Positions 36,199-44,699 of a DNA stretch of 64,000 nt are shown here, piece after piece. Position 1 is the first letter of the stretch. Every line of letters begins with the position of its first letter. Origin of the DNA: Phycicoccus duodecadis (GTDB lineage Bacteria > Actinomycetota > Actinomycetes > Actinomycetales > Dermatophilaceae); contig NZ_PJNE01000001.1 in NCBI RefSeq assembly GCF_002846495.1, positions 744,001 to 808,000 of the forward strand, in the 5' to 3' direction. A program made the translations under genes and the position numbers. A model generated the notes under the pieces. It was not told the origin of the DNA. It did no database searches and saw nothing but the letters and a program-made list of their open reading frames with translations.

Positions 36199-36953
36199 GA
36201 GGCGTCCCGGAGGCGGCGCGGCCTCCCGGTACGGGTGACCCCCTCGCGGCGCGGGTCGAAGCGCTGCGCGGGCGCCCGCTCACCGCGCACGACCTCGAGC
36301 TCGGCGGTGATGGCGTCGATGATGCGGTCGGTGGCCTCGGCCAGGAGCTCGGCGGTGACCGGGCGGCCGTAGAGGTCGTCGAGGGGCACCGGGGCCCCCG
36401 CGCGCACGTGCATGGTGCGGCGCGGGAAGAGCCGCAGCCGCCTGCCGTAGGGGGCCAGCAGCTCGTGCGGGCCCCACGTGGCCACCGGGACGACCGGACA
36501 CCGGGTCTCGAGGGCCACCCGCGCAGCGCCGGTCTTGCCGCGCATCGGCCACAGGCCGGGGTCGCGGGTCAGCGTGCCCTCGGGGTAGATGGCCACGCAC
36601 TTGCCGGCGCGCACGGCCTCGACGGCGGCGCGGTACGCGTCGGAGGCGCGCCCGGACTCGCGGTAGACCGGGATCTGGTCGGCCGAGCGCAGGATCGCCC
36701 CGACCACGGGCACGGTGAAGACCTCGTTCTTGCCGAGGAACCGGGGGGCGCGGCCCTGGTCGACCATGAAGTGCGCGAACGCCAGCGGGTCCAGGTGCGA
36801 GGTGTGGTTGGTGCAGACCACCCAGCCGCCCTCGGTGGGCAGGTGCTCGGCGCCCGACCAGTCGCGCCGGGTCAGGGCCATCAGCAGCGGCCGGATGAGG
36901 CCGATCGCGAACCGGTAGCCGAAGGGACGCGAGTCGTCGCTGCGGGTGCTCAC
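36195..36953 (-). CDS. plsC: 1-acyl-sn-glycerol-3-phosphate acyltransferase
   Basis: A 252-residue acyltransferase of phosphatidic acid synthesis. NHTSHLDPLAF contains the catalytic HX4D, and AIYPEGTLTRDP the phosphate-binding EGT motif. GTG start at 36953 with a GGAAGG Shine-Dalgarno; the longer upstream frame overlaps cofC and is not coding. Membrane-associated, cytosolic face. Confidence 0.95.
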   Translation of the reverse strand: MSTRSDDSRPFGYRFAIGLIRPLLMALTRRDWSGAEHLPTEGGWVVCTNHTSHLDPLAFAHFMVDQGRAPRFLGKNEVFTVPVVGAILRSADQIPVYRESGRASDAYRAAVEAVRAGKCVAIYPEGTLTRDPGLWPMRGKTGAARVALETRCPVVPVATWGPHELLAPYGRRLRLFPRRTMHVRAGAPVPLDDLYGRPVTAELLAEATDRIIDAITAELEVVRGERAPAQRFDPRREGVTRTGRPRRLRDAS

Positions 36954-37044
36954 CTCGGGCCTTCCGTCCAGTCGGGTCCTCGCGGGGTGCTCACGGACCG
37001 GGTCGGTGTCGATCGTGCCACGTCGGCTTGGCAGGATCGGGGAC

Positions 37045-37890
37045 GTGGCTGATGCTCCGGTCGCGGTCGTCGTCCCCGTCAAGGGCGGCCCGCTCGCCAA
37101 GACGCGGCTGGGGCTCGAGCTCGCGTCCCGCCGCGACCTCGCCGACGCCTTCGCGCGCGACACCGTGGCCGCCGTGCGCGCGGGGCTGCCCGACAGCCCG
37201 GTGCTGGTCGTCACCTCGGACGTCGTTGCCTCCGGCTGGGCCCGCGAGGCCGGCTGCGGGGTCGTCGACGACCCCGGGGCGGGACTCGACGCCGCGGTCA
37301 CGGCCGGTGTCGCGCAGGCGGCGCGGGCCGGTTCGCGGTTCGCGCTCGTCCTCCTGGGCGACCATCCTGCGTTGCGGCCCAGCGAGATCGCCGCCGTGGT
37401 GCGCGAGTCCGTGCACCGGGCACCGGCCTTCGTGCCCGACGCCGACGGGCACGGCACGGCCTGCCTGCTGGTGCCCACCGGGCCGGAGGCTCCGGCCACC
37501 CGCTTCGGGGCCGGCAGCGCGGCGGCCCACGCAGCGCTGGGGTACACGGTGCTCGAGCCGGACGCGCCGGGTCTGCGCACCGACGTCGACGACGCCGGCT
37601 CGCTGGCGGACGCGCTGGGCCTGGGTGTCGGGCGGTGGACCCGCTCGGCGCTGGCGCGCGCTAGCCTGCCGGGCGTGCAGGCCACCATCCACCGCTCCCC
37701 CGACGACGGGCCGGGCAGCGCCCTGCTCGACGACGGGGTCGAGGTACGGGTCCCCCTGGCCGCGCTGGCGAGCAGCGGGCTGCTGCACCTGCGCGTGGGG
37801 CAGCGGGTCAGCATCGAGCTCGACGCCACCGGCCTCGTGGCGACCCGGGTGTGGGTCGTCGGCATCGGCGACGGGGAACCCATCCGCTGA
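37045..37890 (+). CDS. cofC: 2-phospho-L-lactate guanylyltransferase with a C-terminal extension
   Basis: A 281-residue frame. Residues 1-210 are CofC: VAVVVPVKGGPLAKTRLG, LLGDHPALRPSEI and FVPDADGHGTACLLV. CofC activates phospholactate with GTP in coenzyme F420 synthesis. Residues 211-281 are an extra small domain (GVEVRVPLAALASSGLLHLRVG region) with an OB-like beta pattern, of unknown role. An in-frame GTG at 37675 lies seven bases after TAGCCT, so the last 71 residues may also, or instead, be made as a separate leaderless product. Start GTG 37045 gives MADAPVAVVVPVK. Confidence 0.88.
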   Translation: MADAPVAVVVPVKGGPLAKTRLGLELASRRDLADAFARDTVAAVRAGLPDSPVLVVTSDVVASGWAREAGCGVVDDPGAGLDAAVTAGVAQAARAGSRFALVLLGDHPALRPSEIAAVVRESVHRAPAFVPDADGHGTACLLVPTGPEAPATRFGAGSAAAHAALGYTVLEPDAPGLRTDVDDAGSLADALGLGVGRWTRSALARASLPGVQATIHRSPDDGPGSALLDDGVEVRVPLAALASSGLLHLRVGQRVSIELDATGLVATRVWVVGIGDGEPIR

Positions 37891-37901
37891 CCCGCCGCGC
37901 C

Positions 37902-38645
37902 TCAGCGGCCGGAGGTCTTCTTGGCCGTCGACTTCCTGGCGGTGGCCTTGGTGGTGGTGGTGGTGGTGGCGGCGGCCTTGGCGGTGCTCTTGGCGGTGCT
38001 CTTCTTCGCCGCCGGCGTCGCCGCGGGGGTCCTCTTCGCGGCGGTGGTGCGGGCGGGGGCCTTCGTGGCGGTCTTGGCGGCGGACTTCGTGGCGGCGCTG
38101 CGGGACGCCGTCTTCACCGGGGTGGCCTTGGTGGCCACCGTGGTGGCCGCCTTGGTCGCGGCCTTCGTGGTGGCCTTGGCCGTGGTGGCGGGCCGGGCCG
38201 GGGCCTTGGTCGCGGTCTTCGCCGCCTTCGCCGGAGCCGCCTTCGCGGCATTGGCGGTCTTCGCGGGGGCGGCCTTGGCGGCCCTGGTGGCGGTCTTCTT
38301 CGCGGCGGCGGCGGTGCCCGCGGTCCCGGCCGGGGCACGACCGGTGGCCGGAGCCGACTTCGGCAGCGAGCTCGGCTTGCGCACGTAGTCCTTGAAGGCG
38401 GTGCCCGGGCGGAAGCGCGGCGCCTTGGCCTTGGCGATGCGCACCGAGTCGCCGGTGTGCGGGTTGCGCCCGGTGCGGGCGGCGCGCTCGACCCGGTCGA
38501 AGGTGCCGAAGCCCGTGATCGCGACCTTGCCGCCGCGCACGATCTCACGGACGATGGTGTCGAAGACGGTGTCGAGGGCGTCGGTCGCGGCCTTGCGGCT
38601 GCCGAGGGTCTTCTCGAGCTCTTTGATGAGGTCTGCCTTGTTCAC
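37902..38645 (-). CDS. hup: HU-type DNA-binding protein with long Lys/Ala/Pro tail
   Basis: A 247-residue nucleoid protein. The first 92 residues are a complete HU domain (MNKADLIKELE ... ITGFGTFDRVERAARTGRNP ... APRFRPGTAFKDYV). The remaining 155 residues are a KAAPAKT/TKAPA-type tail resembling mycobacterial HupB and histone H1 tails, which add DNA compaction. A TTTTTT run comes from six tandem ACC codons. It is single-copy in this window and convergent with cofC. Confidence 0.96.
   Translation of the reverse strand: MNKADLIKELEKTLGSRKAATDALDTVFDTIVREIVRGGKVAITGFGTFDRVERAARTGRNPHTGDSVRIAKAKAPRFRPGTAFKDYVRKPSSLPKSAPATGRAPAGTAGTAAAAKKTATRAAKAAPAKTANAAKAAPAKAAKTATKAPARPATTAKATTKAATKAATTVATKATPVKTASRSAATKSAAKTATKAPARTTAAKRTPAATPAAKKSTAKSTAKAAATTTTTTKATARKSTAKKTSGR
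37951..37968. repeat. six tandem trinucleotides inside the hup tail
   Basis: Six uninterrupted GTG units on the plus strand are read as six ACC (Thr) codons of hup. Slippage would add or remove whole residues without breaking the frame. Confidence 0.85.
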
Positions 38646-38723
38646 GTGCGTCCTCCAGAGGAGCGCGTCGGGGGGCCCGACGGCGAGGTGGTGGGCGGGC
38701 CGGTCCGACCCGCCGAGACCCCG

Positions 38724-38753
38724 ACGCTATTGCCTGTGGCACAGGCGAGTCCA
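38724..38753 (-). promoter_or_regulatory. candidate hup promoter with a palindromic operator in its spacer
   Basis: On the minus strand TGGACT (38748-38753), an 18-base spacer and TAGCGT (38724-38729) form a plausible promoter about 80 bases before the hup ATG. The spacer holds the perfect inverted repeat GCCTGTG-G-CACAGGC (38732-38746), which could bind a repressor. Confidence 0.5.
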
Positions 38754-38848
38754 CCCCCGGTGTCCGGCGTGTTGACAACCCGCTCAGCGAGGAGCGCTCC
38801 GCGGCACCCCACCAGGGGCCGGGAGGCGTGCACGGCACCGCCGGCGGG

Positions 38849-39439
38849 TCACGCCGTGACGGTCGGCCGCCACGACGGGCGGGTCTGCTCGAAGGTCGTG
38901 ATGTCACCCTCGTGGCGCAGCGAGAGGCTGATGTCGTCGAGGCCCTCCAGGAGCCGCCAGCGGGTGTAGTCGTCGACCTCGAAGGTCGCCGTGAGGTCAC
39001 CCGCGGTGACGGTGCGCGACACCAGGTCGACCGTGACCGAGGTGCCGGGCTCGTTCTCGAGCAGCTTCCAGAGCAGCTCGACGTCGTCCTGGCTGCACTG
39101 GGCCGTGAGCAGCCCCTGCTTGCCGCTGTTGCCGCGGAAGATGTCGGCGAAGCGCGACGAGATCACCACGCGGAAGCCGTAGTCCATCAGCGCCCACACG
39201 GCGTGCTCGCGCGAGGAGCCGGTGCCGAAGTCGGGGCCCGTGACCAGCACCGAGCCGGCCGAGAACGTCGGGTCGTTGAGCACGAAGGTCTCGTCGCCCC
39301 GCCAGGCCGCGAACAGCCCGTCCTCGAAGCCGGATTTCGTGACCCGCTTCAGGTACACGGCCGGGATGATCTGGTCGGTGTCGACGTTGCTGCGCCGCAG
39401 CGGGACCCCGATGCCGGTGTGGGTGGTGAACGCGTCCAT
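38849..39439 (-). CDS. leuD: 3-isopropylmalate dehydratase small subunit
   Basis: A 196-residue swivel-domain subunit of isopropylmalate isomerase in leucine synthesis. [35 protein letters not shown] and [10 protein letters not shown] are diagnostic. Its ATG shares one base with the leuC stop (TGATG). Confidence 0.98.
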   Translation of the reverse strand: MDAFTTHTGIGVPLRRSNVDTDQIIPAVYLKRVTKSGFEDGLFAAWRGDETFVLNDPTFSAGSVLVTGPDFGTGSSREHAVWALMDYGFRVVISSRFADIFRGNSGKQGLLTAQCSQDDVELLWKLLENEPGTSVTVDLVSRTVTAGDLTATFEVDDYTRWRLLEGLDDISLSLRHEGDITTFEQTRPSWRPTVTA

Positions 39440-40854
39440 CAGAGGCTCCCCTCGCTCGCGGGCTCGAGATCGCTCGGGCTCGACAGGGTGCCCCGCACGG
39501 CGGTGGCGGCGGCCACGAGCGGGCTGACCAGGTGGGTGCGCCCGCCCTTGCCCTGGCGGCCCTCGAAGTTGCGGTTCGACGTGGACGCGCTGCGCTCGCC
39601 GGGCGCCAGCTGGTCGGGGTTCATCCCGAGGCACATCGAGCAGCCGGGCAGCCGCCACTCGGCGCCCGCCGCGATGAAGACCTCGTGCAGCCCTTCGCTC
39701 TCGGCCTGGAGGCGCACCCGCGCCGAGCCCGGGACGACCAGCATCCGCACGCCATCGGCCACCTGGCGGCCCTGGATGACGGCCGCGGCCGCGCGCAGGT
39801 CCTCGATGCGGCCGTTGGTGCACGAGCCCACGAAGACGGTGTCGACGTGGATGTCGCGCAACGGCGTCCCGGCCGTCAGGCCCATGTACTCCAGCGCCCG
39901 TCGGGCCGCGACCTTGTCGTTGTCGTCGCCCATCGTCTCGGGGTCGGGGACGGCCTCGCCGAGCGGGCTGCCCTGGCCCGGGTTGGTGCCCCAGGTGACG
40001 AACGGGGTGAGCTCGGCGGCGTCGAGCACGACCTCGGCGTCGAACTCGGCGTCGTCGTCGCTGCGCAGCTCGCTCCAGGCGGCCACGGCGGCATCCCAGT
40101 CGGCCCCCGTCGGCGCGTGGTCGCGGCCCTGCACGTAGGCGAAGGTGGTCTCGTCGGGCGCGATCATCCCCGCGCGGGCGCCGGCCTCGATCGACATGTT
40201 GCACACGGTCATCCGCGCCTCCATCGACAGGGCGCGGATGGCGCTGCCGCGGTACTCGAGCACGTAGCCCTGGCCGCCGCCGGTCCCGATCTTGGCGATG
40301 ACGGCCAGCACGATGTCCTTCGCGGTGACCCCGGGGGCGAGCTCGCCCTCGACGGTGATGGCCATGGTCCTGAACGGTTTGAGCGGCAGGGTCTGGGTGG
40401 CGAGGACGTGCTCGACCTCGGAGGTGCCGATGCCGAAGGCCAGCGCCCCGAAGGCTCCGTGGGTGGAGGTGTGGCTGTCGCCGCAGACGATCGTCATGCC
40501 CGGCTGGGTCAGCCCGAGCTGCGGCCCGACGACGTGCACGATGCCCTGCTCGGCGTCGCCCATCGGGTAGAGCGTGACGCCGAACTCCTCGCAGTTGCGG
40601 CGCAGCGTCTCGACCTGGGTGCGGCTGACCGGGTCGGTGATCGGCCCCGGCGTGGTGGGGACGTTGTGGTCCTCGGTGGCGAGGGTGAGGTCCGGGCGCC
40701 GCACCGGCCGGCCGGCCTGGCGCAGCCCGTCGAACGCCTGGGGGCTGGTGACCTCGTGGAGGAGGTGGAGGTCGATGTAGAGGAGGTCGGGCTCGCCCTC
40801 ACCACGATGGACGACGTGGGACTCCCACACCTTCTCGGCCAGGGTTGCGGCCAT
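39439..40854 (-). CDS. leuC: 3-isopropylmalate dehydratase large subunit
   Basis: A 471-residue aconitase-family subunit that isomerises isopropylmalate. The [4Fe-4S] ligands are in [10 protein letters not shown] and [22 protein letters not shown] is also present. Strong GGAGGT site nine bases before the ATG. It is divergent from the IclR-type regulator, across a shared operator. Confidence 0.98.
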   Translation of the reverse strand: MAATLAEKVWESHVVHRGEGEPDLLYIDLHLLHEVTSPQAFDGLRQAGRPVRRPDLTLATEDHNVPTTPGPITDPVSRTQVETLRRNCEEFGVTLYPMGDAEQGIVHVVGPQLGLTQPGMTIVCGDSHTSTHGAFGALAFGIGTSEVEHVLATQTLPLKPFRTMAITVEGELAPGVTAKDIVLAVIAKIGTGGGQGYVLEYRGSAIRALSMEARMTVCNMSIEAGARAGMIAPDETTFAYVQGRDHAPTGADWDAAVAAWSELRSDDDAEFDAEVVLDAAELTPFVTWGTNPGQGSPLGEAVPDPETMGDDNDKVAARRALEYMGLTAGTPLRDIHVDTVFVGSCTNGRIEDLRAAAAVIQGRQVADGVRMLVVPGSARVRLQAESEGLHEVFIAAGAEWRLPGCSMCLGMNPDQLAPGERSASTSNRNFEGRQGKGGRTHLVSPLVAAATAVRGTLSSPSDLEPASEGSL

Positions 40855-40973
40855 TGCTCGACACCTCCAGGTGGGCCCGCTGCTGAGGGCCCGCGACGAC
40901 GGTCAGGGGGCCACGACGCCAGTGCGTCCTCGCCCGTGGTCCCGAGATTCGCACGGCGGAGGCGCGTGGTGAC

Positions 40974-40999
40974 TTGCGTCTCAGGCAATGAGACTGCAA
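40974..40999. promoter_or_regulatory. operator-like palindrome between leuC and the IclR gene
   Basis: A perfect GTCTCA-N5-TGAGAC (40978-40994) is extended by outer TTGC and GCAA with one extra base on the right. It overlaps the start region of the regulator gene and lies upstream of leuC, so it could repress both. Confidence 0.6.
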
Positions 41000-41008
41000 T
41001 ATCAAGAC

Positions 41009-41752
41009 ATGGACAACACCAGTGGGGTCGGGGTGCTCGACAAGGCGGCGGTCGTGCTCTCCGCGCTCGAGGCCGGTCCGTCGACCCTCGCCCAGCTCGT
41101 CACCGCCACCGGCCTCGCCCGCCCCACGGCCCATCGCCTGGCCGTCGCACTCGAGCACCACCGGCTCGTCACCCGTGACCTCCAGGGTCGCTTCGTGCTC
41201 GGACCGCGCCTCGGCGAGCTCGCGGCCGCCGCCGGCGAGGACCGCCTGCTGGCGGCCGCCGGCCCGGTGCTCGGCGCGCTGCGCGACCACACCAACGAGT
41301 CGGCCCAGCTCTTCCGCCGCCAGGGCGAGTACCGCGTCTGCGTCTCGGCGGCCGAGCGCCCCGTCGGCCTGCGTGACTCCATCCCGATCGGTGCCACGCT
41401 GTCGATGCGCGCCGGGTCGGCGGCCCAGATCCTGCTGGCGTGGGAGGAGCCCGACCGGCTGCACCGCGGCCTGCAGGGCGCGGCCTTCACGGCCACGGGG
41501 CTCTCGGGCGTGCGGCGCCGCGGCTGGGCCCAGAGCGTCGGCGAGCGCGAGCCGGGGGTCGCCTCCGTGTCGGCGCCGGTCCGCTCCCCCAGCGGCCGGG
41601 TCATCGCGGCCGTCTCCATCTCGGGGCCCATCGAGCGGCTCTCGCGCCAGCCGGGGCGCCTGCACGCCGCGACGGTGATCGCCGGGGCCAACAAGCTCAC
41701 CGAGGTCCTCACCCGCCACGCGGCCCAGCAGGACGTCCAGAACAACGCCTGA
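41009..41752 (+). CDS. IclR-family regulator (NdgR/LtbR-like)
   Basis: A 247-residue regulator. The N-terminal winged helix has GPSTLAQLVTATGLARPTAHRLAVALEHHRLV, and the C-terminal IclR effector domain starts near residue 85 and contains RDSIPIGATLSMRAGSAAQILLAW. Divergence from leuCD matches LtbR of Corynebacterium and NdgR of Streptomyces, which control leuCD and other amino-acid genes. The ATG at 41009 is chosen over 40988 because CAATAT sits six bases before it and the earlier codon lies inside the operator palindrome. Confidence 0.93.
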   Translation: MDNTSGVGVLDKAAVVLSALEAGPSTLAQLVTATGLARPTAHRLAVALEHHRLVTRDLQGRFVLGPRLGELAAAAGEDRLLAAAGPVLGALRDHTNESAQLFRRQGEYRVCVSAAERPVGLRDSIPIGATLSMRAGSAAQILLAWEEPDRLHRGLQGAAFTATGLSGVRRRGWAQSVGEREPGVASVSAPVRSPSGRVIAAVSISGPIERLSRQPGRLHAATVIAGANKLTEVLTRHAAQQDVQNNA

Positions 41753-41812
41753 CGCCACGCCCGGCGGCCACAGTGCCACGGCCTCCCCGCGTCCCCACGG
41801 AGGCGCTGCGCC

Positions 41813-41907
41813 CCGGTCACCTCGTGCCGCGCCGGCGACCTCGTCCTGCACCGGCCATCTCGTGCCGCACCGGTCACCGAATGCCGCACCGGTCACCTGG
41901 GACCGCG
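41813..41907. repeat. five tandem degenerate 19-bp repeats
   Basis: Five head-to-tail units of exactly 19 bases begin at 41813, 41832, 41851, 41870 and 41889. Each opens with CCGG, has AC or AT in positions 7-8 and ends in GC(A/G). There are no spacers. They lie between the IclR-type gene stop and the tRNA-Glu terminator, in a gap with no gene. Function unknown: a repeated protein-binding site or a satellite are both possible. Confidence 0.8.
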
Positions 41908-41952
41908 GCGGGACGGAGTGGCCGGTGCCTCGGCCGCTCGCCCCGGACACGA

Positions 41953-41985
41953 CGAAGGCCCGGTCCGTGACGGACCGGGCCTTCG
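41953..41985 (-). terminator. terminator of tRNA-Glu
   Basis: Perfect 15-base arms (41953-41967 and 41971-41985) with a TGA loop lie eight bases beyond the tRNA 3' end on the minus strand. No T-run. Confidence 0.75.
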
Positions 41986-41992
41986 AGCGATG

Positions 41993-42065
41993 TAGCCCCG
42001 ACGGGATTCGAACCCGCGCTACCGCCTTGAGAGGGCGGCGTGCTAGGCCACTACACAACGGGGCC
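41993..42065 (-). tRNA. tRNA-Glu (anticodon CTC)
   Basis: A 73-base cloverleaf on the minus strand beginning GGCCCCGTTGTGTAG. The anticodon stem CCGCC/GGCGG encloses the loop CTCTCAA, giving anticodon CTC. The T arm GCGGGTTCGAATCCCG is intact. The acceptor stem GGCCCCG pairs with CGGGGCT through one G-U pair, with discriminator A. CCA is not encoded. Confidence 0.97.
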
Positions 42066-42169
42066 TTGGTGCTGCTCGCCCCGAATCGACACGGTGCGGG
42101 CAACGGGAGAGGACTCTACCGAAGGGTGGGGCAATCTCCGAATCGCTCCCGGCGGACCGGGGGCGATGG

Positions 42170-42241
42170 CTGGGGTACCAGGACTCGAACCTAGAACGGA
42201 TGAACCAGAATCACCAGTGTTGCCAATTACACCATACCCCA
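42170..42241 (-). tRNA. tRNA-Gln (anticodon CTG)
   Basis: A 72-base cloverleaf on the minus strand beginning TGGGGTATGGTGTAATTGG. The anticodon arm GGTGA-TTCTGGT-TCATC (one G-U pair) shows anticodon CTG. The acceptor stem is TGGGGTA/TACCCCA with discriminator G. CCA follows directly in the genome (42169-42167). An 18-bp palindrome overlaps its 5' end. Confidence 0.96.
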
Positions 42242-42250
42242 TGGGGTATG
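42233..42250. repeat. 18-bp perfect palindrome at the tRNA-Gln 5' end
   Basis: CATACCCCA-TGGGGTATG. Half of it is the acceptor-stem 5' strand of the tRNA and the other half is its 5' leader, so the leader could pair with the acceptor strand before RNase P processing. Confidence 0.7.
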
Positions 42251-42301
42251 CCACCCGTCTGTCCACGATGGGGCGGACGAGCGGCGAACCGAGTCGCGAT
42301 A

Positions 42302-43084
42302 CTACCGGGCGGACTCCCCCACCCCAAATCGCGCACCCGGCCGCGCGAGCAGCCGCGGGACCTCCGTCAGCGAGGCGATGACGGGCACACCGCGCCCGGC
42401 CAGCAGGCGTCCGTCGTGCGGCTCGGGCTCGCCCTCGCGGACCAGCCACACCGCGGCCAGGCCGGCGTCCGAGGCGCCCACCGGGTCGTTGACGACCTCG
42501 TCGCCGACGTACAGCGTGGCCTCGGGCGCGGTACCCAGCCGGTCGCACGCCGCGTGGAAGGCGCGGGCGTCGGGCTTGCCGAAGCCGAGAGTGTCGCGGG
42601 TGCAGACGACATCGAAGACGCCGGACAGCCCCGCTGCCCGTAGCTTGGCCGCGGTGTAGGTCGCCGAGGAGTTGGTGAGGACCCCCACGGCCAGACCGGC
42701 CGCGCGCAGCTCGTCGACCACGGGGCGGACGTCGTCGAAGGCGGTCAGCGCCCCGAGGAAGGCCGGCTCGTAGAGCGCGTCGAAGCGGTGCCACCAGAGG
42801 TCGTCGTGGCGCTGACCCAGCCAGCCGGCGAGCTCGGCGACCCGGGCCCGGCGCATCTCGTCGTACTCGACCTCGCCGCGGGTGTAGGCCCCGAAGTGCC
42901 CCTCGGGGTCGTCGCGGAAACGCACGCCCGCCCCGGCGATGCGCGCGGGGTCGGCCTCGGGCCAGAGCTCGGCGGCCACCTGGGCCCCGGCCGCGTGCAT
43001 CGCCGCCCGCGTGTCGTAGAGGGTGTCGTCGGCGTCGAGGAGGACCCCGAGCGGCGTGGCGGCGGGGCGGCCCGGCGCCGTCAC
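42302..43084 (-). CDS. HAD-family hydrolase
   Basis: A 260-residue haloacid-dehalogenase-type phosphatase. Motif I is LLDADDTLYDT (nucleophile Asp), motif II LTNSSATYTAAKL, the Lys motif is in GFGKPDARAF and the distal acid motif is YVGDEVVNDPVGA. The A after the first Asp in DADDT is slightly unusual (DxDxT is kept). Its ATG overlaps the gltX stop (ATGA), so it is made together with GltX. Substrate unknown. Confidence 0.93.
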   Translation of the reverse strand: MTAPGRPAATPLGVLLDADDTLYDTRAAMHAAGAQVAAELWPEADPARIAGAGVRFRDDPEGHFGAYTRGEVEYDEMRRARVAELAGWLGQRHDDLWWHRFDALYEPAFLGALTAFDDVRPVVDELRAAGLAVGVLTNSSATYTAAKLRAAGLSGVFDVVCTRDTLGFGKPDARAFHAACDRLGTAPEATLYVGDEVVNDPVGASDAGLAAVWLVREGEPEPHDGRLLAGRGVPVIASLTEVPRLLARPGARFGVGESAR

Positions 43085-44625
43085 AGCGTGGCGCGCAGCG
43101 TCGCGAGACGGGTCAGGGTGGCCCCCTTGCCGAGGATCTCCATCGACTCGAACAGCGGCGGGCTCACCCGGCGGCCGGAGACCGCTGTTCGCAGCGGGCC
43201 GAAGGCGAGCTTGGGCTTGATGCCGAGCCCCTCGACCACGGCCGTGCGCAGGGCCGTCTCGATGGCCTCGGCCCGCCAGGTGGGCTCGGAGCCGAGGACG
43301 CCCTCGTGCTCGTCGGGGACCTCGGTGAGCGCGGCCGTGGCGGCGTCGAGCACCTGGGCCGCGTTCTCGCCCAGCTGGGCCCGGGCGTCGTCGGCCACCT
43401 CGACGGCGTCGTCGGCCACGTAGAACGGCGCCACGAGCTCGGCGGCCTCGGTGAGGTGGGCGATACGGGTCTGGATGAGCGCGGCGACCTCCTTGAGGCG
43501 GCCGAGCTCGCCGAGGGTCGGGTCCGCGCCCAGCACGCCGGCCCGCTGCAGGAACGGCAGGATGCGAGCGGCGAAGTCCTCGGGGGCGAGCTCACGGATG
43601 TGCACGCCGTTGAGCCAGTCGAGCTTCTTGAGGTCGAAGATCGGGCCGACCGGGTTGACCTGGCTCCAGTCGAAGCGCTGCGAGAACTCCTCGAAGGTGA
43701 AGAGCTCGACGTCGTTGCCCTCGGCGTCCTGGGCCGGCGGGTACGCGAGCAGCCCGAGGAAGTTGACCAGTGCCTCCGGCAGGTAGCCCTCCTCCTCGAA
43801 CCAGGTGAGCCGCGCCTCGGGGTTCTTGCGCTTGGAGATCTTCGACTTGTTGGTGTTGCGCAGCAGCGGCATGTGCGCGAAGGCCGGCGGGGTGAGGCCG
43901 AGCCAGCGGTAGAGCAGGACGTGCTTGGGCGTGGAGCTGATCCACTCCTCACCGCGCACCACGTGGGTGATGCCCATCTCGTGGTCGTCGACGACGACGG
44001 CCAGGTGGTAGGTCGGGAAGCCGTCGGCCTTGAGGATGACCTGGTCGTCGGGGCGCGGGGCCGAGACGCGGCCGCGGATGAGGTCGTCGAACTGCAGCTC
44101 GACGTCGTCGGGCACGAGCATCCGCACCACCGGGGTCGGCGAGAACCCGGGCAGCTGGGCGCGCTCGGCCTCGGTCCTGCCCAGGCACATCCGGTCGTAG
44201 CCGGTGGGCTGCTTCAGCCGCTGCTGCTCCTCGCGCATCGCGGCGAGGCGCTCCGTGGAGCACCAGCAGTGGTAGGCGTGCCCGGCGGCGAGGAGCCGCT
44301 CGACGTACGGCTGGTAGCTCGTGAGCCGCTCGCTCTGCCGGTAGGGGGCGCACGGGCCGCCGACGTCCGGCCCCTCGTCCCAGGTCAGGCCCAGCCAGCG
44401 CAGGGTGTCGAAGACCTGCTGCTCGGAGTCCTCGCGGAACCGGGCGCGGTCGGTGTCCTCGATGCGCAGCAGGAAGCGGCCGCCCTGCTGGCGCACGAAG
44501 GCCAGGTTGAACAGCGACATGTACGCGGTGCCGACGTGGGGGTCGCCGGTCGGTGAGGGGGCGACGCGCAGCCGCAAGGGGCCGGGCAGGTCGGACACGG
44601 GGACGTCGGGGGTGTGCTCGCTCAT
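43081..44625 (-). CDS. gltX: glutamyl-tRNA synthetase
   Basis: A 514-residue class I synthetase charging tRNA-Glu. The HIGH-type motif is PSPTGDPHVGTA near the N-terminus and the KMSKS-type motif is KISKRKN. A CWCSTERL...CLG zinc-like segment lies in between. The ATG at 44625 is chosen because homologues begin shortly before LRLRVAPSPTG. A tRNA-Glu gene lies about 1 kb downstream on the same strand. Confidence 0.98.
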   Translation of the reverse strand: MSEHTPDVPVSDLPGPLRLRVAPSPTGDPHVGTAYMSLFNLAFVRQQGGRFLLRIEDTDRARFREDSEQQVFDTLRWLGLTWDEGPDVGGPCAPYRQSERLTSYQPYVERLLAAGHAYHCWCSTERLAAMREEQQRLKQPTGYDRMCLGRTEAERAQLPGFSPTPVVRMLVPDDVELQFDDLIRGRVSAPRPDDQVILKADGFPTYHLAVVVDDHEMGITHVVRGEEWISSTPKHVLLYRWLGLTPPAFAHMPLLRNTNKSKISKRKNPEARLTWFEEEGYLPEALVNFLGLLAYPPAQDAEGNDVELFTFEEFSQRFDWSQVNPVGPIFDLKKLDWLNGVHIRELAPEDFAARILPFLQRAGVLGADPTLGELGRLKEVAALIQTRIAHLTEAAELVAPFYVADDAVEVADDARAQLGENAAQVLDAATAALTEVPDEHEGVLGSEPTWRAEAIETALRTAVVEGLGIKPKLAFGPLRTAVSGRRVSPPLFESMEILGKGATLTRLATLRATL

Positions 44626-44699
44626 GATGGGTCCCAGCGTAGTGACCTCCCGCGGCGCGGGACTCCCCCGGCAACCGGGCGAGGAGCAGACTGCCGCGC

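Noticed and set aside
40988..41008. Upstream ATG (MRLQYQD) as the start of the IclR-type regulator.
   Set aside because: It lies inside the operator palindrome with no ribosome site, while CAATAT sits six bases before the ATG at 41009.
41813..41907. Possible CRISPR array.
   Set aside because: The 19-base units are directly adjacent with no spacers and are degenerate, and no cas genes are present.
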